A stretch of 64,000 nucleotides of DNA. It comes from Phytoseiulus persimilis. Taxonomy: Eukaryota; Arthropoda; Arachnida; Mesostigmata; Phytoseiidae. Positions 1 through 11,223 of this stretch are shown here, one piece after another. Below the pieces are notes generated by a model. That model did not search any database. It had not been told where the DNA came from and saw only the letters and a program-made list of their open reading frames with translations. The position numbers were made by a program, and so were the translations under genes. How positions within the stretch are numbered: position 1 is the first letter of the stretch; each line of letters starts with the position of its first letter. Location: the NCBI GenBank assembly GCA_037576195.1, contig CM075104.1, positions 9,120,775-9,184,774 of the forward strand. The letters run 5' to 3'.

Positions 1-2
1 TC

Positions 3-622
3 CTATCTTACGTTCTTGAACTGATTCTTCAGGAATCCTCCGACAAGATCGTCCGACAGGTTTACCGAAGAGTGGTGGAAGAGGACTCTCTCGTTGATCT
101 GGTTGGGTTTTATACCAGAGCTTTGGTCGAGAACATGGCCCGCGGGAAGTGTGTGTTTTTCGGAGATGGTTTTTCACCCGTTTCCGGCGTGAGTTCTCGT
201 CGCTTTTAAGCTTCCAAGGATCTAAACATCGCCATTTGAGCACTTCACCAACCAGAACAGCCTTGCTATTTCAGCTCTCGCGATTCTGCGGAGAATTCTC
301 GAGTTTCTCAGAATTCTATGAAGGCTTCGTGATCGAGGAAATGATGTCCGGAATGTTCTACGCTCCGCATATATCCGAACCTATCAAGAGAGTGATCGAT
401 AAGAGGTTGGTCGTGTCCGCATCCAGTCAACGGATTGAGGTCTCAGTAGAACATAGCTCGATCCATGGAAACCCACGCGCATATGCGGGCGGAGGGGAGA
501 CGGAATTTCCGTTCTGTGGGTGCTCTAAATCGATGTGGTCGCCTTGGAGCCCATCGATAACCCATCGCGCCGAAAACCATCTGTGCCGAAAACCCATCTT
601 ACCGAAAACCCAAATACACTGA
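3..622 (+). CDS. 3' part of an unrecognised gene (partial)
   Basis: An open frame enters from the left edge (frame beginning at base 3) and runs to about base 188, where a GTGAGT donor follows. An acceptor (CTATTTCAG) near 280 reopens the same phase, and the frame continues to a TGA at 620-622. The first exon contains IVRQVYRRVVEEDSLVDLV and the second FSEFYEGFVIEEMMSGMFY, which read like an ordinary soluble helical protein. I do not recognise the family. The last ~50 codons have odd composition, and a possible donor (AAGAG then GTTGGTC, near 402) means the true exon could end earlier and the gene continue. Upstream exons lie outside the window. Confidence 0.35.
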
Positions 623-3600
623 ACAGCTCTCTCTCTCTCTCGACTCGCTCCGCTGAATCATCGGCGAGTCCACTGTTGTTCCGACGGTGGTCTTGCCCTC
701 GCTGGTTCTACCCCTCAGTTATCTCAGGGTCGATCACAGAAACAGGACGTGACGAAAAGAGAAATGTATTACCGTCGTTGGTACCAGTAAGAGCGTCCCT
801 CGCCGAAACCTCTCGATCACGCTGAATTGCGTATGACCTGCGGAGGTAGAATCGAGTTCATTGGTCCACCCCGACATACCGCAGATAACGAACTTTTTTT
901 TTCATTTCCTCGGAGAAATTTCCGGATAATGGAACAGTCGGAGAAGTAGCTCGTCAGAAAACGAGCTCATCAGATAGCGAACTCGGCAGATAATTACCTC
1001 ATATAGCGCATTCTATTGAGGGGATGGAAACAAAGTTCGTTATCTGCGGGATTTCAGGGTAGGTGATGTTGTCACCCACGGACCCCCATCGATGCTTGCC
1101 CGGTTACGCTTCAAACCCTCCGGTGTCAATTCAAAGCGAACAGGCACACAGGCTGCGGACGCTACCACTGATTGTTCACGCTAGATCCCAATTGTTCCAT
1201 GAGAATTTCAGAGGCCTCTTTTTATGCAAGCTGTCAGTATTATTTGTCGTCCGAGCCGCGATTTTCCTGTTGAGAGTCGATAGAGAGTTCATTGATTCAG
1301 TGAACACTTTTGCTCGTCATGAATTTGTTACGATCGATCTAAGTATTCTCACCGATCTGGTTCCACAACGGACTTGGGTTCTCCAACACCGTGTTTATTA
1401 TGTCTCCTCTGAAAAAGACGAGCTCATCGTGGGCCAGGTGTTTAGGCGCGTGTGTCCCCAGCCTGGAAATCCCAATGTTGGTACGTAAAGAGATGGATAA
1501 CAAGAAATGGCTAGAACTAGACTATATCCGATGGTTCGGCGGAGCAACCGGGAGAGAGGCAATCGTTTGAACGGGTCTTCGGAGGGATGAACGGAATTGT
1601 CTCTGAATTCGACGGGAGAAGGGAATGAGGGCGAACTGGGGCACGAGACAAGCTCGAAGGAGCGAATCGTCACGGGAAGACTACAGAATTGCACTAAAGA
1701 GTGGAGCTTCCCCGTTCACGGTGCTTTCGGTGTAATGCTTGCACACCCAATTGGAGGAGGCGGATTTCTTCTCGGAAATCGTCCGCATGAATGCTCTATC
1801 ATGAATGAGACACTGCACAAGAACTGCATCACTAAAAGTCTCTGATTCCAGCATCCAGAGAACTTTCGAGGCCCAATTATTGGCCCACACCATCGACGAC
1901 CGAGCCTCCAAGTTGAAATACGAAGCCTGCAGGACCTCGTTCTCAGACACTGGTTCGGCCATACAGGCTCTATCCCTGGATCAGCTTCTATCCGTATTCA
2001 TCTTACACGCGGTGTTGTGTTTTCTCAGCTCAGCTGTAGCGGTTGTCGAAGTTCTCAGGAACTGCTTCAAAGGCGGACCACGCGCTCGAGAGTGAAAGCA
2101 GTCTACTCGCGTGTTAGCTTTATTTCGCGAATCCGGAGCAGAGTAGAGGATTGTCAGAATTCGGCTCGAATCAGTATGAATAAATTCACCGACCAAGTCG
2201 AGCTGATTCCAACGGATGCTACTTGTGTTTGATGTTTGGGCTGTCATTGGATGATTGGACAAGGGAGTACAGTTCGAGGGGAACGAACAGCGGCTCATCG
2301 CAACATACACCCGAAGCATGCATACCAGACATTATACTCTCAAATCGCTTTCTTATTCGTGGAGTGAAATTCCGTGATCGGAGTAGGGAGCGCGAATCGT
2401 TGACTCCTCTCGATGCACTCCAGCGCGGGTGCGAGCGAGAGATCGGTTCCCTAGAACCAATGACGCAACTTTCTCGAATCCGGTGACAGCGTTCCGTCAA
2501 CGACGTAGAACAGATGAGTAATCTTCCACCATTCCAACGTCTCCATTGACCCTCGGATCTGGCGCTTTCCGGAACCTCCCGAACGTGATGAGCAATGAAA
2601 GCTAGTACTAAAGATTTGCGAGAGTGACCTTCACCCGCAGTTTCTCGGAGCCCGGAAGCTTATCGGAGACACACGTCATACCGTTTGTTTACAAACACAT
2701 CACTCAGCTGTGTCAATATAGTTTTCCCTTCCACGTATCCTATCTCTGCGTCATGAATCCTCTCTCCACGTCTCGAGTCATTGTGCCGGTGGCTGCAGGT
2801 TGGCCACAGTGGCAAGAGAGCTTCAGAGCCAGGTCTGTCCAACACGCTGCGCCGCCTCCTCCCATCGTCCCTCTCTCTCGTCAGCAGCAACAGCATCCCG
2901 GTCGGGAGTCGGTCGACAGTAGAACCACGAAGTTTTGCAATCCAACAAGTGGAACAGTACTTTCCGAAGAAATCGAAAACGTGAGTCACCGGCTTTGTGG
3001 ATGAATGTTCTCTAGTACTACGTAGCTCCACAGTAGGCCGATTTCGAGATGTCGTGACCGCGCTCATGGTGCTCGGAGCGTTTTCGATTCCAATCGAGTT
3101 CAATTATTCCGAATATCCCATGGTGACGTTGTCAGATGGATGTAGGCCTCGGTCAGACACCCGATATATCTTGAAAATGGAATCGTTGGCACACCGATGT
3201 ACCCCAGGGAACATAAGTGAAGTTTGTGAGCGGAAGTGGCGTTTTCCCAATGTGTGACGACGGAGATGTGGAATAATCCTCAGCGTACTACCGACAACAT
3301 ACGCATCGGGCGTCAGCCGGCTTCCTGAGCGCCTTCGGTTTTGGTTCCGTCAAACTGCTGGCGTTATCCGCGGCTGATGCAGCTCGGGGCTCTTGCCAAA
3401 GTCTACGTCAGCATCGTTTCGTGGTTCTGCGCCAGGCGAGCCATCACTTTTTGGGCTTCAGTTCTTTTATTCTGGGTTATTCACGTGGTGTAACAAACTG
3501 AAGTTTTCGAATTTGTTCATTGCGTCTCGATGAGAGCAACGGAACAGCCAGCCCAAGTTCTTGTGCGAAACGTTACCACTTCGAAGAATAGACAGCACGA

Positions 3601-4351
3601 GGCGCCGATGGTAGTGGGTGCCTCGGCGCGACTCGCCTGAGGAGTTCAATGCTTTCTGCTTGCTAAGCAGCTTCAACACTCCGCGATGTTCCGCAGTGAG
3701 TTTCGCCGCTCGATGAGGTTCCGGGCCGGTTTGGAACGAAACGTGCTCTTCTTCCCTCTCGGGACATCGGTCGGAATCACCCACTCCCGATTCCTCTCGG
3801 AGCGCGATGAAATTTGAGAAATGCTCAAGACCCGCATAGTTTCATTCGATCAACTGAACGTATCGGAATTCAGAGTTCCGAGTCGATCTTGTTCGTCTGG
3901 GCATCCGACATTCTAGAGCGAGCGCGGTCCCGTTAACGTGGGACCCGTAGGAGTGGAGTCCTTGAGTTGAGAACGGCGAAGCTCGTCATCGCGGACGAAG
4001 CGAAGCATTTTAGAGAATCTACGGCCAAGCGCTGTCCTACCGCCGAAGCCCGTCGCCTCTGAGTATCGCGAACGGTGACTCACAGACCATGAGTCTCGTC
4101 TTGGTTACGATATGTTCGGTAAGCGAAGAGCTGGTGGGAACAACAAATCAAATGAGAGAACCTCGATTGACTGTCACAGCTCCTAGATGGAATGAAGGTG
4201 TCATGTCTCGGTTTTATGGAGAGTTATAATTTTTTGGAGACGTGTCACACTGTACACGCTCCCGGTCGGAGCTCGTTGGAGAGAAGAAGCCCAGCGGAAT
4301 TTTCCGACTGACGATGACTTTATTATCACTCAGGAACCCAGGTAATCCAAC
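623..4351. other. Intergenic stretch before the annexin gene; no convincing coding exon
   Basis: Apart from the MITE at 869-1059 I see no frame with protein-like composition joined by splice sites. A CT microsatellite lies near 627-640. A candidate 5' untranslated annexin exon ends near 2980 (GAAAAC followed by GTGAGTCACC), and an acceptor-like CACTCAG lies about 20 bases before the annexin ATG. That link is a guess. A 105-codon open frame on the minus strand (3467-3784) has no splice or homology support. Confidence 0.4.
869..1059. mobile_element. MITE, copy 1 (~190 bp, imperfect terminal inverted repeats)
   Basis: The left end reads CCGACATACCGCAGATAACG. The right end, on the other strand, reads CCCTGAAATCCCGCAGATAA. 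The two arms share the core CCGCAGATAACGAACTTT. The interior is non-coding and contains degenerate copies of the same words (CAGATAGCGAACTC, GCAGATAATTA). A TA follows the right end at 1060-1061. A second copy with the same ends lies at 56491-56689, which supports a family. The parent transposon is not identifiable here. Confidence 0.6.
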
Positions 4352-7300
4352 ATGGCCACCATACGCCCTGCTTATCCGTTTTCCGCCGATGATGACGCGA
4401 AGGCGCTACGGAAAGCGATGAAAGGTCTCGGAACCGATGAGGCCGCCATAATCGAAATCCTCTGCACTCGTTCGGGACAACAGCGCCAAGAGATCATCAA
4501 GGCCTACAAGCAAATGCACGGAAGGGTGAGGTTTTTGGAAAGCTTATTCTTCGGCTCTAGTGGAAAGCTCGATTCTTGCTCGTCGTCACTCTCCGTCACA
4601 ACAACGAGGAGAAGTCTCAAAACAGATCAAGCTCACAGCCAGCAGAGTAGCATCGAGCCGTTGAATTGCCCGACATTGGTGACGAATCCTCCGATGATTC
4701 TCTTCTGAGATAATATCGAGCGCTGTGACAATGGCGATCGCTTTCACCAGAAGCGAGCGAATGTTTGGATGAGGAAACGGCCTTGAGGACAGTCGAGATG
4801 ATGGCACATAGGAAAGCTCCGTCGAGAGCAGTGGTAGATGAAAACCAACAATCTTCCGGAAGCGAAACAGAGACCGACGTCTCACCGAAAATGATTCTGT
4901 CGTCGAGCTCTCTAAACTCGATTACTCAAAGACAAGATCCGACTCCAAGAACAGCGTGAAATTCTCGTATGTTTTTTCGACTTGATAGTCGTCTTCTTCT
5001 CCCAAGGTTGATCATCTACAGAACGCCGCAGCGGTGGGCTTTGTAGACCAGGGGTGTAACACACGTCACACCACGACGATGACTCATCGTTGACCGAATC
5101 ACTCAAACGTGAACGGGAAACTGCTCAGCGAAGTGCTACATTAAATAATTGGCTTCGATTGGGGCCTTAGGCTGGGGAAGCATCTCACATCGAGAGATCA
5201 CATTGGAATCATGTTTCGTCGGAGTGACAACGGCCGATGCCGCCCTGGTTCTTCCCTTGAGCTTTGCTGATAAGGCCGCACACCTGACGCGAGATACTTT
5301 TGAACCCGCATTATTGGAATTCAACGCGTAGCCCGGTTCCCTCGATTCTAATCAGCTGAAGGCGGAGGGCGAGGCAGGCCGCGCCCGAAAAGTTTACGAT
5401 GAACTACCGCTATAAACTCAACTTTCTCACAGGATTTGATCAAGGATCTTAAAAGTGAGCTCCGAGGCAACTTCGAGGATGTAATCATCGGTCTGATGAC
5501 ACCTTTGGATGAGTACTTGGCTCAGGTTGTCAAGGATGCTATCAAGGTAAACTGATCCGAGCGGTCCTGATCCGGCCATTAGGGCACGAGTGAACTCATG
5601 ATTTTCGCTTGGCTGACATGTGAGCCAAGAATCCGAATTTCGATCCTCTTTGCAGGGCATCGGAACCGATGAAGATACACTAATCGAAATTCTTTGCACT
5701 CGTGGGAACGCTGAGCTCACCGCCATCAAGAACGCTTTTCAGAGACGTGAGTGAGGAGTTAGAGAACGACGATAGATTCCCCGCTAATGAGAACGGCGAC
5801 CCGATTCGGAGCGCCTCGAATTTTAACAGTGAGACTCGGACGTTTATAGTTTATGGTAAATCCATGGAAGAAGAGGTAGCTGACGATCTTTCGGGCGATT
5901 TGAAGCATGTCATGACTGCTCTGATGAACGCGAATCGGCCTGAGCGAACCGGAATCAATACAGAGAAAGCACGTCGAGAAGCTAAGGAACTCTTGGATGC
6001 TGGCGTCAATAAGTGGGGTATGTTTAATCCTCCTTCGCCCTCATGCCGTTGTTGATCTCCACTCAGAGAAACAGAGTTATCTATTTATTCGGTCGAAGCT
6101 GATCTATGCCTCCTCAATCAGGGACCGACGAAGAGGCTTTCATCGCAATCTTCTGCTCCAACAGCTTCGAGCAGCTCAGGGCGACGTTCCACGAGTACAA
6201 AAGCCTCGCAGGACACGACATCATGGAGGCGATTGAGAGAGAGATAAGCGGGGATCTCAAGAAAGCAATGCTCGCTATCGGTAATCAAGTTATTCCGCCC
6301 CCTTGAACAGTCATCATACGGCAGTGGTGGCCGAGTATCAAACATTTTCGAGAAGCCCCATCCCGCGACATTCAGTTGCATAAATGCGAACGAATTCGGG
6401 AATCCTAAGACGGAAATCGTTTTTTCCTCTGTAGTGAAGAGCATGTTCAACACTCCGCTCTACTTTGCGGAGCGTCTTCATGACTCCATGAAAGGCATGG
6501 GAACGGACGATGTTACCTTGGTGAGTTGAGCAAGATCTGGGAACCCATCCTTCAATCATGCTTTCTCTTTGCGTCTCTAACGAGCGCTCTCCGCGTCATC
6601 GTGTTCCGCGATTTCAGATCAGAATCATCGTTTCCCGCTGCGAGATCGATTTGGCTCACATTCGTCAGGAGTACGCGAGAATTTATGAGAGGACTCTCGA
6701 GAATGATATCAAGGTTCGTTCCTTTCTCACACCTTGTAGCTTGCATGATGCTGCTGATTCCGATCTCAAGTTCTGGAGACCTTAATCGATACCGGCGATC
6801 GACCGCCGGACCAATCAGCGTTCGGAGAACCTCGTGCTTTTGCGAGAGCTGCGTGAACCCCCCCCCCCCCCTCGATAACAATATGTCGAGAACTCCGAAG
6901 AGAATACAGACTGGGATGAGCTCACGGGGGCGAACTTCTCGAGCGGCGATTCCAGACCATTGGAAAGGCACAGCGAGTTCTCAATACACTGGGATCTCGT
7001 GTAGTGCGAAACGGTTGTCGCCGAGAGTTTCATGATTTTGGCTTTTCAGGGGGATACTTCCGGTGATTTCCAGACCGCCCTGATGGTCATGGTCCGCCAG
7101 AACTGAACATCTCTTGAGGAGTGTTCCTTTGTAGTCTCGAGTGACACCACCTATTCAACGAATGTTCATTGTTTCGCTAACATTTGCTGGAAACGTTCAT
7201 TGTCTTCCCATGAGCTGTGTCGGCGTTTTGGCTCGAGAACCTCGGAAAAGCGTTCGACAATCAGTATTCCGCTTTGGGGATTGATTTCGGCTTATTTTCC

Positions 7301-7850
7301 TATGCCGCCCTTGTGGTCGGCTACGCCAGCGTATTGAGCAAACCGAGAAAGTTCGAAAACCGCCTGCCTGAAAGTCGCTTATCGAGTTAGAAACCGACTC
7401 TCCAAGAAGAGAATCTGAGCATGGAATGAACGTTCCATCGAGTCTGACGGGATAACTGCCGTGAAAAGTAAAATCAGGGTTCGAGACTATTGCGCTTCGA
7501 GCTTTACAGAGACATGATCTGGCGACTCGCGCCCCGGATCCCAAGCACCATAAGCTATGAACAAAATTAATCCTCGGTCACATTGCTTTGTCATCGGTTT
7601 TTGTTGCCCTCTGGGATCTAATAAATATTTTCCTAACTTGAAGTCTTACTCTGAGTACATATCTTCCAGTCTTGTCGTTCAGATCAAACGCTGCAGCGGG
7701 CTAAGTTCGGACGGTCGAGCTTCAGCTTTGATTCATCTAGTTGGATTAAGGTCCATTTCTCTGCGATTTCAGGGTGATACCTCGGGAGACTACAAGAAAT
7801 GCTTGCTAAAGATCACAAGCGGCGCTGGGGAGAAGAAGATGTATACTTGA
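4352..7850 (+). CDS. Annexin, four repeats, two alternative 3' terminal exons
   Basis: Calcium-dependent phospholipid-binding protein of the membrane cytoskeleton. Coding exons: 4352-4525, 5433-5546, 5656-5746, 5850-6017, 6122-6280, 6435-6520, 6618-6713, then either 7050-7106 or 7773-7850. Every junction is GT-AG and the phases agree. The products are 314 or 321 residues, typical of a short-tail annexin. Each of the four repeats carries its type-II calcium loop: GLGTDEAA (repeat 1), GIGTDEDT (2), KWGTDEEA (3, with W in place of a loop residue) and GMGTDDVT (4). The start is the first ATG (MATIRPAYPF), directly before repeat 1. Both terminal exons begin GDTSGD and differ afterwards, ending LMVMVRQN or GEKKMYT. 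Insect annexin B9-type genes are known for this kind of alternative C-terminus. The family assignment is secure; the exact orthologue is inferred. Confidence 0.95.
7050..7106 (+). other. Annexin alternative terminal exon A
   Basis: GCTTTTCAG acceptor, then 18 codons and a TGA, encoding GDTSGDFQTALMVMVRQN. It joins in phase 0 to the exon ending at 6713. A canonical AATAAA (7620-7625) lies downstream and before exon B, so this form can have its own 3' end. Confidence 0.85.
7620..7625 (+). terminator. Poly(A) signal AATAAA for annexin form A
   Basis: Exact AATAAA about 510 bases after the stop of terminal exon A and upstream of terminal exon B. It fits coupled alternative splicing and polyadenylation. 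Confidence 0.5.
7773..7850 (+). other. Annexin alternative terminal exon B
   Basis: GCGATTTCAG acceptor, then 25 codons and a TGA. It begins GDTSGDYKKCLLKI and ends GEKKMYT. It shares the first six residues and the phase of exon A, so the two are mutually exclusive continuations of repeat 4. An AATAAA lies at 8354-8359. Confidence 0.85.
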
Positions 7851-9250
7851 AAGAAAACATACATATTCCCTCGAGGATATTCACGTACCGGCTCCAGAAT
7901 CTCCCATCCATGGAATTCCCCCGATGTTAGTCACTTATTATGTACTGAGCTTCCGTGGGAGGATATCGCTAGCATGGCCCTAGCCATTCCGTCAGACGTC
8001 AGGCGTTCGATACTGCACGTTTTTCCCGTCCTGGAGAAATCTCACTTGATGAAACCCTCTTTATTATCCTTGGTACTGTGTTTTTGAGCCCGTCTCATGA
8101 GCGTGATCCGGCTCAGGCCAGGATTGCTACTTGCTCTGTTCGTCCCTTTACTTCCGATAAACAGCTCTCCCTCTCTTTCTCTCCCCGATTTGAAAGACGA
8201 AACTCGATGCGAATCGTGTGCTCTTCAAGATTACACACCTACTCAAACGGACATGATGCGCGAAGGACTTGGAATGTTCAGATCCAGTGCTGGTGAAAAG
8301 AAGCCTCTGCAAGAGTTATTGATTCAACACATGTGAGCCGCCATGGACCTCTGAATAAAGTTCAATACTCATCAGTGAAGCTTCCGATCATCCAGACATT
8401 TTTTCTCAAAAAAACGGACAGCGACCGGACGGACATTGAGGGAAAACCGGACAAAACACCGGACAGTTTGATTGAGGATGTAGTATACTTCTCCACGTAC
8501 CACGAAGTACCACAAAGAGTGCTTCTAGGGCTTCGAGCTCCTATCGTATCTCAGAGAGCGACCTGATAAGGATGGAGCTGTTTCTCCAGGATCTGGGTCC
8601 ACGTCGGCTTGGCGAACGGATGGTATCGTAAATGGTGGTCGTCGCGAGTCCAGGACTTCCACACCTTCTCTTCTTTCGCTCATTGCTCGGTGGAGACTGC
8701 TCTGATTCTGGATTTCTTTCTTGGTGATCGATAGCTGGAAGGACGCACCATTTTCTCTTCATTCGCGCGAATCAGTTGAGGAATGCTTTTTGTAGAGCGC
8801 CTGAAAGAATGCATTTTCTTTTTTCCACTTCCCCGGAGAATCTGACCGAGGGACTTCATACCTCAAAGCATCGAATTCGGATATGTCAGGTTCGACGAGG
8901 GATAGGATTCTGCTCAAACGCCCGAAAACTACAGATTTTCCAGCTCAGGACGGTCGTTTCACTCTCGACTTCAGAAGCTGACCTCTTGACAACGGCGGGT
9001 CATCTTTGCATTTTTCCTGTAACTACTCAGGTAAGCCGAACTCAGAAAATTCACGTCAGGAGTGTTCAAAGTCGAATCAAGACAACGCTAGCATCGCCTG
9101 TAGCCCCAACCCAGGACTGCATATCATTATTCTCAAGCGCATTCAACGCATCACTGCTTGATCGGCCATCACGAATACGTATCAATCCCGGTGCACATCA
9201 GATTTTATGCTCTTGTTTGAGATGGCAGAAGAAGGTGCCCGAAGAACGCC
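7851..9250. other. Annexin 3' region and intergenic sequence; no gene seen
   Basis: It holds the presumed 3' UTR of annexin form B up to AATAAA at 8354-8359. After that come open frames without splice logic or recognisable motifs. The long frame ending at 9330 overlaps the kinase start in another frame and has poor composition. Confidence 0.4.
8354..8359 (+). terminator. Poly(A) signal AATAAA for annexin form B
   Basis: Exact AATAAA about 500 bases after the stop of terminal exon B, matching the spacing found for form A. Confidence 0.45.
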
Positions 9251-10423
9251 ATGCTGAGAAAGAACCGACTGATTCGCAAGGGGATGAAGATTTGCGAGAA
9301 GCGACGAGAGCTTCAGAAGTCGTATTCTAACGTTCAAAGAGCAGGGATAACGATGAGGGATCAGTGGTTCAAACTCCTTGCCGACGGCTTGACATGCGCC
9401 CGTCGGGAACCTTCGAGAGAGGACAACAAAAGACGTGGAGGGTCTTTCACTTCACGCTTGGCAGGGGCGAAAGCCGCGATGGAGGCGCTCTTGGAAGCCA
9501 ATGTCTGTCCAAAAGAAAAGATTGAGAACTTCAAAATCCTGGGCCGCCTCGGTAAAGGCGGTTTCGCACAAGTCTTTATGGCGGAATATGTCAAAGACCA
9601 CAAGATTTATGCGCTCAAAGTCGTGAAGAAAGACGACACTGATGATATGGCGAACATTCGAATTGTCAGGGAGAAGAAACTGATGCGCGCGATACAGTTC
9701 GAATTCATCATCGAAATACACTATGCATTCCAGGACGACAGATACTTTTACATGGTCATGGATTCTGCGTTGCATGGCAGTCTCGGTTTATGTGTGCGTA
9801 CCGTTTATTTTCCGGAGAAAACGGTCAAATGGTATGCAGTCCAGATCATACTGGCTGTCGAGTATTTACACGAGTGCAACATCATGCATCGCGACCTGAA
9901 GCCCGGCAATATGCTAATTTTCGAAGACGGCCATCTGAAAGTGTCCGATCTCGGTTTCGCAAAGAGAGCCGAATGGCGAACCAACACATATTGTGGAACT
10001 CCGGCATACATGCCGCCGGAAATAGCCTTGCATGTCCCCTACTCTAAATGGGTCGATTGGTGGGCAGTAGGCGTTACTCTCTACGAGATGATGTACGGGG
10101 ATTTACCGTTCTATGAACCCGCCGAGGAGTTGCTGTTTCCTGAATACGCCGATACCGAATCCCCTCTATGTGATTTGTTGAACCAGCTGCTCGTAAAAGA
10201 ACACGTCAATAGGCTCGGTTATCGCAGCGACGACGTGAAAAAAATCTGGCAACACAAATGGTTCGAAGACATATCTCTCCCCGATGTGTTCGCGAAGAAG
10301 CTCAATTATAAGCCGAAGCTCCGCCAGGCGCAACCGAGAGCATTGAAAACGTACGAGTTCCTGGAGAAGCCCGCAAAGCCTGCTCTCAAGTCGAAATGGT
10401 ACAACTCATTCTGCAGTGAATGA
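9251..10423 (+). CDS. Divergent AGC-type (PKA-like) serine/threonine kinase, intronless
   Basis: A single uninterrupted 390-codon frame. After a basic N-terminal extension of about 90 residues comes the kinase domain: glycine loop GKGGFAQV (101-108), ATP-anchoring lysine in YALKVVKK (K123), catalytic loop HRDLKPGN (213-220), metal motif SDLGFAKR (DLG replaces DFG, 233-235), activation segment TYCGTPAYMPPEI (PPE replaces APE), and DWWAVGV (269-275). The CGTP, the DWWAVGV and the placement of RLG identify the AGC group. About ten residues seem to be missing between PFYEP and the LFPEY segment, and the C-terminal tail ends YNSFCSE without a clear FxxF motif. The core catalytic residues are kept, so activity is plausible. 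The lack of introns among intron-rich neighbours suggests a retrogene, but I see no poly(A) or target duplication. Confidence 0.85.
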   Translation: MLRKNRLIRKGMKICEKRRELQKSYSNVQRAGITMRDQWFKLLADGLTCARREPSREDNKRRGGSFTSRLAGAKAAMEALLEANVCPKEKIENFKILGRLGKGGFAQVFMAEYVKDHKIYALKVVKKDDTDDMANIRIVREKKLMRAIQFEFIIEIHYAFQDDRYFYMVMDSALHGSLGLCVRTVYFPEKTVKWYAVQIILAVEYLHECNIMHRDLKPGNMLIFEDGHLKVSDLGFAKRAEWRTNTYCGTPAYMPPEIALHVPYSKWVDWWAVGVTLYEMMYGDLPFYEPAEELLFPEYADTESPLCDLLNQLLVKEHVNRLGYRSDDVKKIWQHKWFEDISLPDVFAKKLNYKPKLRQAQPRALKTYEFLEKPAKPALKSKWYNSFCSE

Positions 10424-11141
10424 GATCATGGACCGAGCCAGTTGCTGCGAATCAGAAAGTGAGTCCTGCGCGTTGATCCGCAGCGCCTTCTCGTCATCAC
10501 CGCAGCTCCTTTACTTGTATACTGACTTACCACCAGATCGAGACAGATCTTGGAACGCGAGCCGTTCCGGATCATTTCCTCGATGTCGTGCAACGATCGT
10601 ATTTAAGAAAATGAGGAAACAGCCTTCAATGCACCCCAGAAGGAACAATCCCCCGTTTCCGATACGCTTCATGCTCCTTGCCAGGCCGGGGCAACCTGTT
10701 CCATAACGCGTATTCCATTCCTCCACGCGTCTGATTTCTTCCACTTCTAATTCAGGGGTTCTCTCCCAGAGAAGCCCTGGGACTAATCCAATCCCCATTG
10801 TTTACAGCGTATCTGTAGAAACTGAGTTGTGTGTGCGTCAAAGGAAGAATGTCTCGTGGTCAGGTGTTATCCAACCCAATTAATGAGCTTCAAACTACTG
10901 ATCAAGACGACATCGCTGAGCTCCGATCAGCAAATCGAATGGAAAGAGGAGTAAAATCAGATCATTGCTGACACTCTGTCATTCAACTAGAGCGTCCGCT
11001 GTGTGAGATAGTCGGTTCCTCGGCTTTCTTCGGATCGTTGTGCCTGCGGTCGATTCAACGTCCTGGTCCCGACACAACGCACCGCATCATCAACGAATCA
11101 CATCGAAACTTCCAGGTTTTCTCGACATTCAGTGGCATACA
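10424..11141. other. Intergenic; nothing supported
   Basis: No frame with protein-like composition, no repeat ends and no clear poly(A) signal for the kinase. This stretch separates the kinase from the 3' end of the minus-strand gene that follows. Confidence 0.4.
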
Positions 11142-11147
11142 TTTATT
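11142..11147 (-). terminator. Poly(A) signal for the P-element-like gene
   Basis: AATAAA on the minus strand (TTTATT on plus), 77 bases beyond the TAA stop at 11224-11226. Confidence 0.6.
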
Positions 11148-11223
11148 GATGAAATTATGGAAAGGAAAACAACCCGCTCTTCGAGCAATCATTCTCTCAG
11201 CACGGAGAATTCGAACTGCGATG

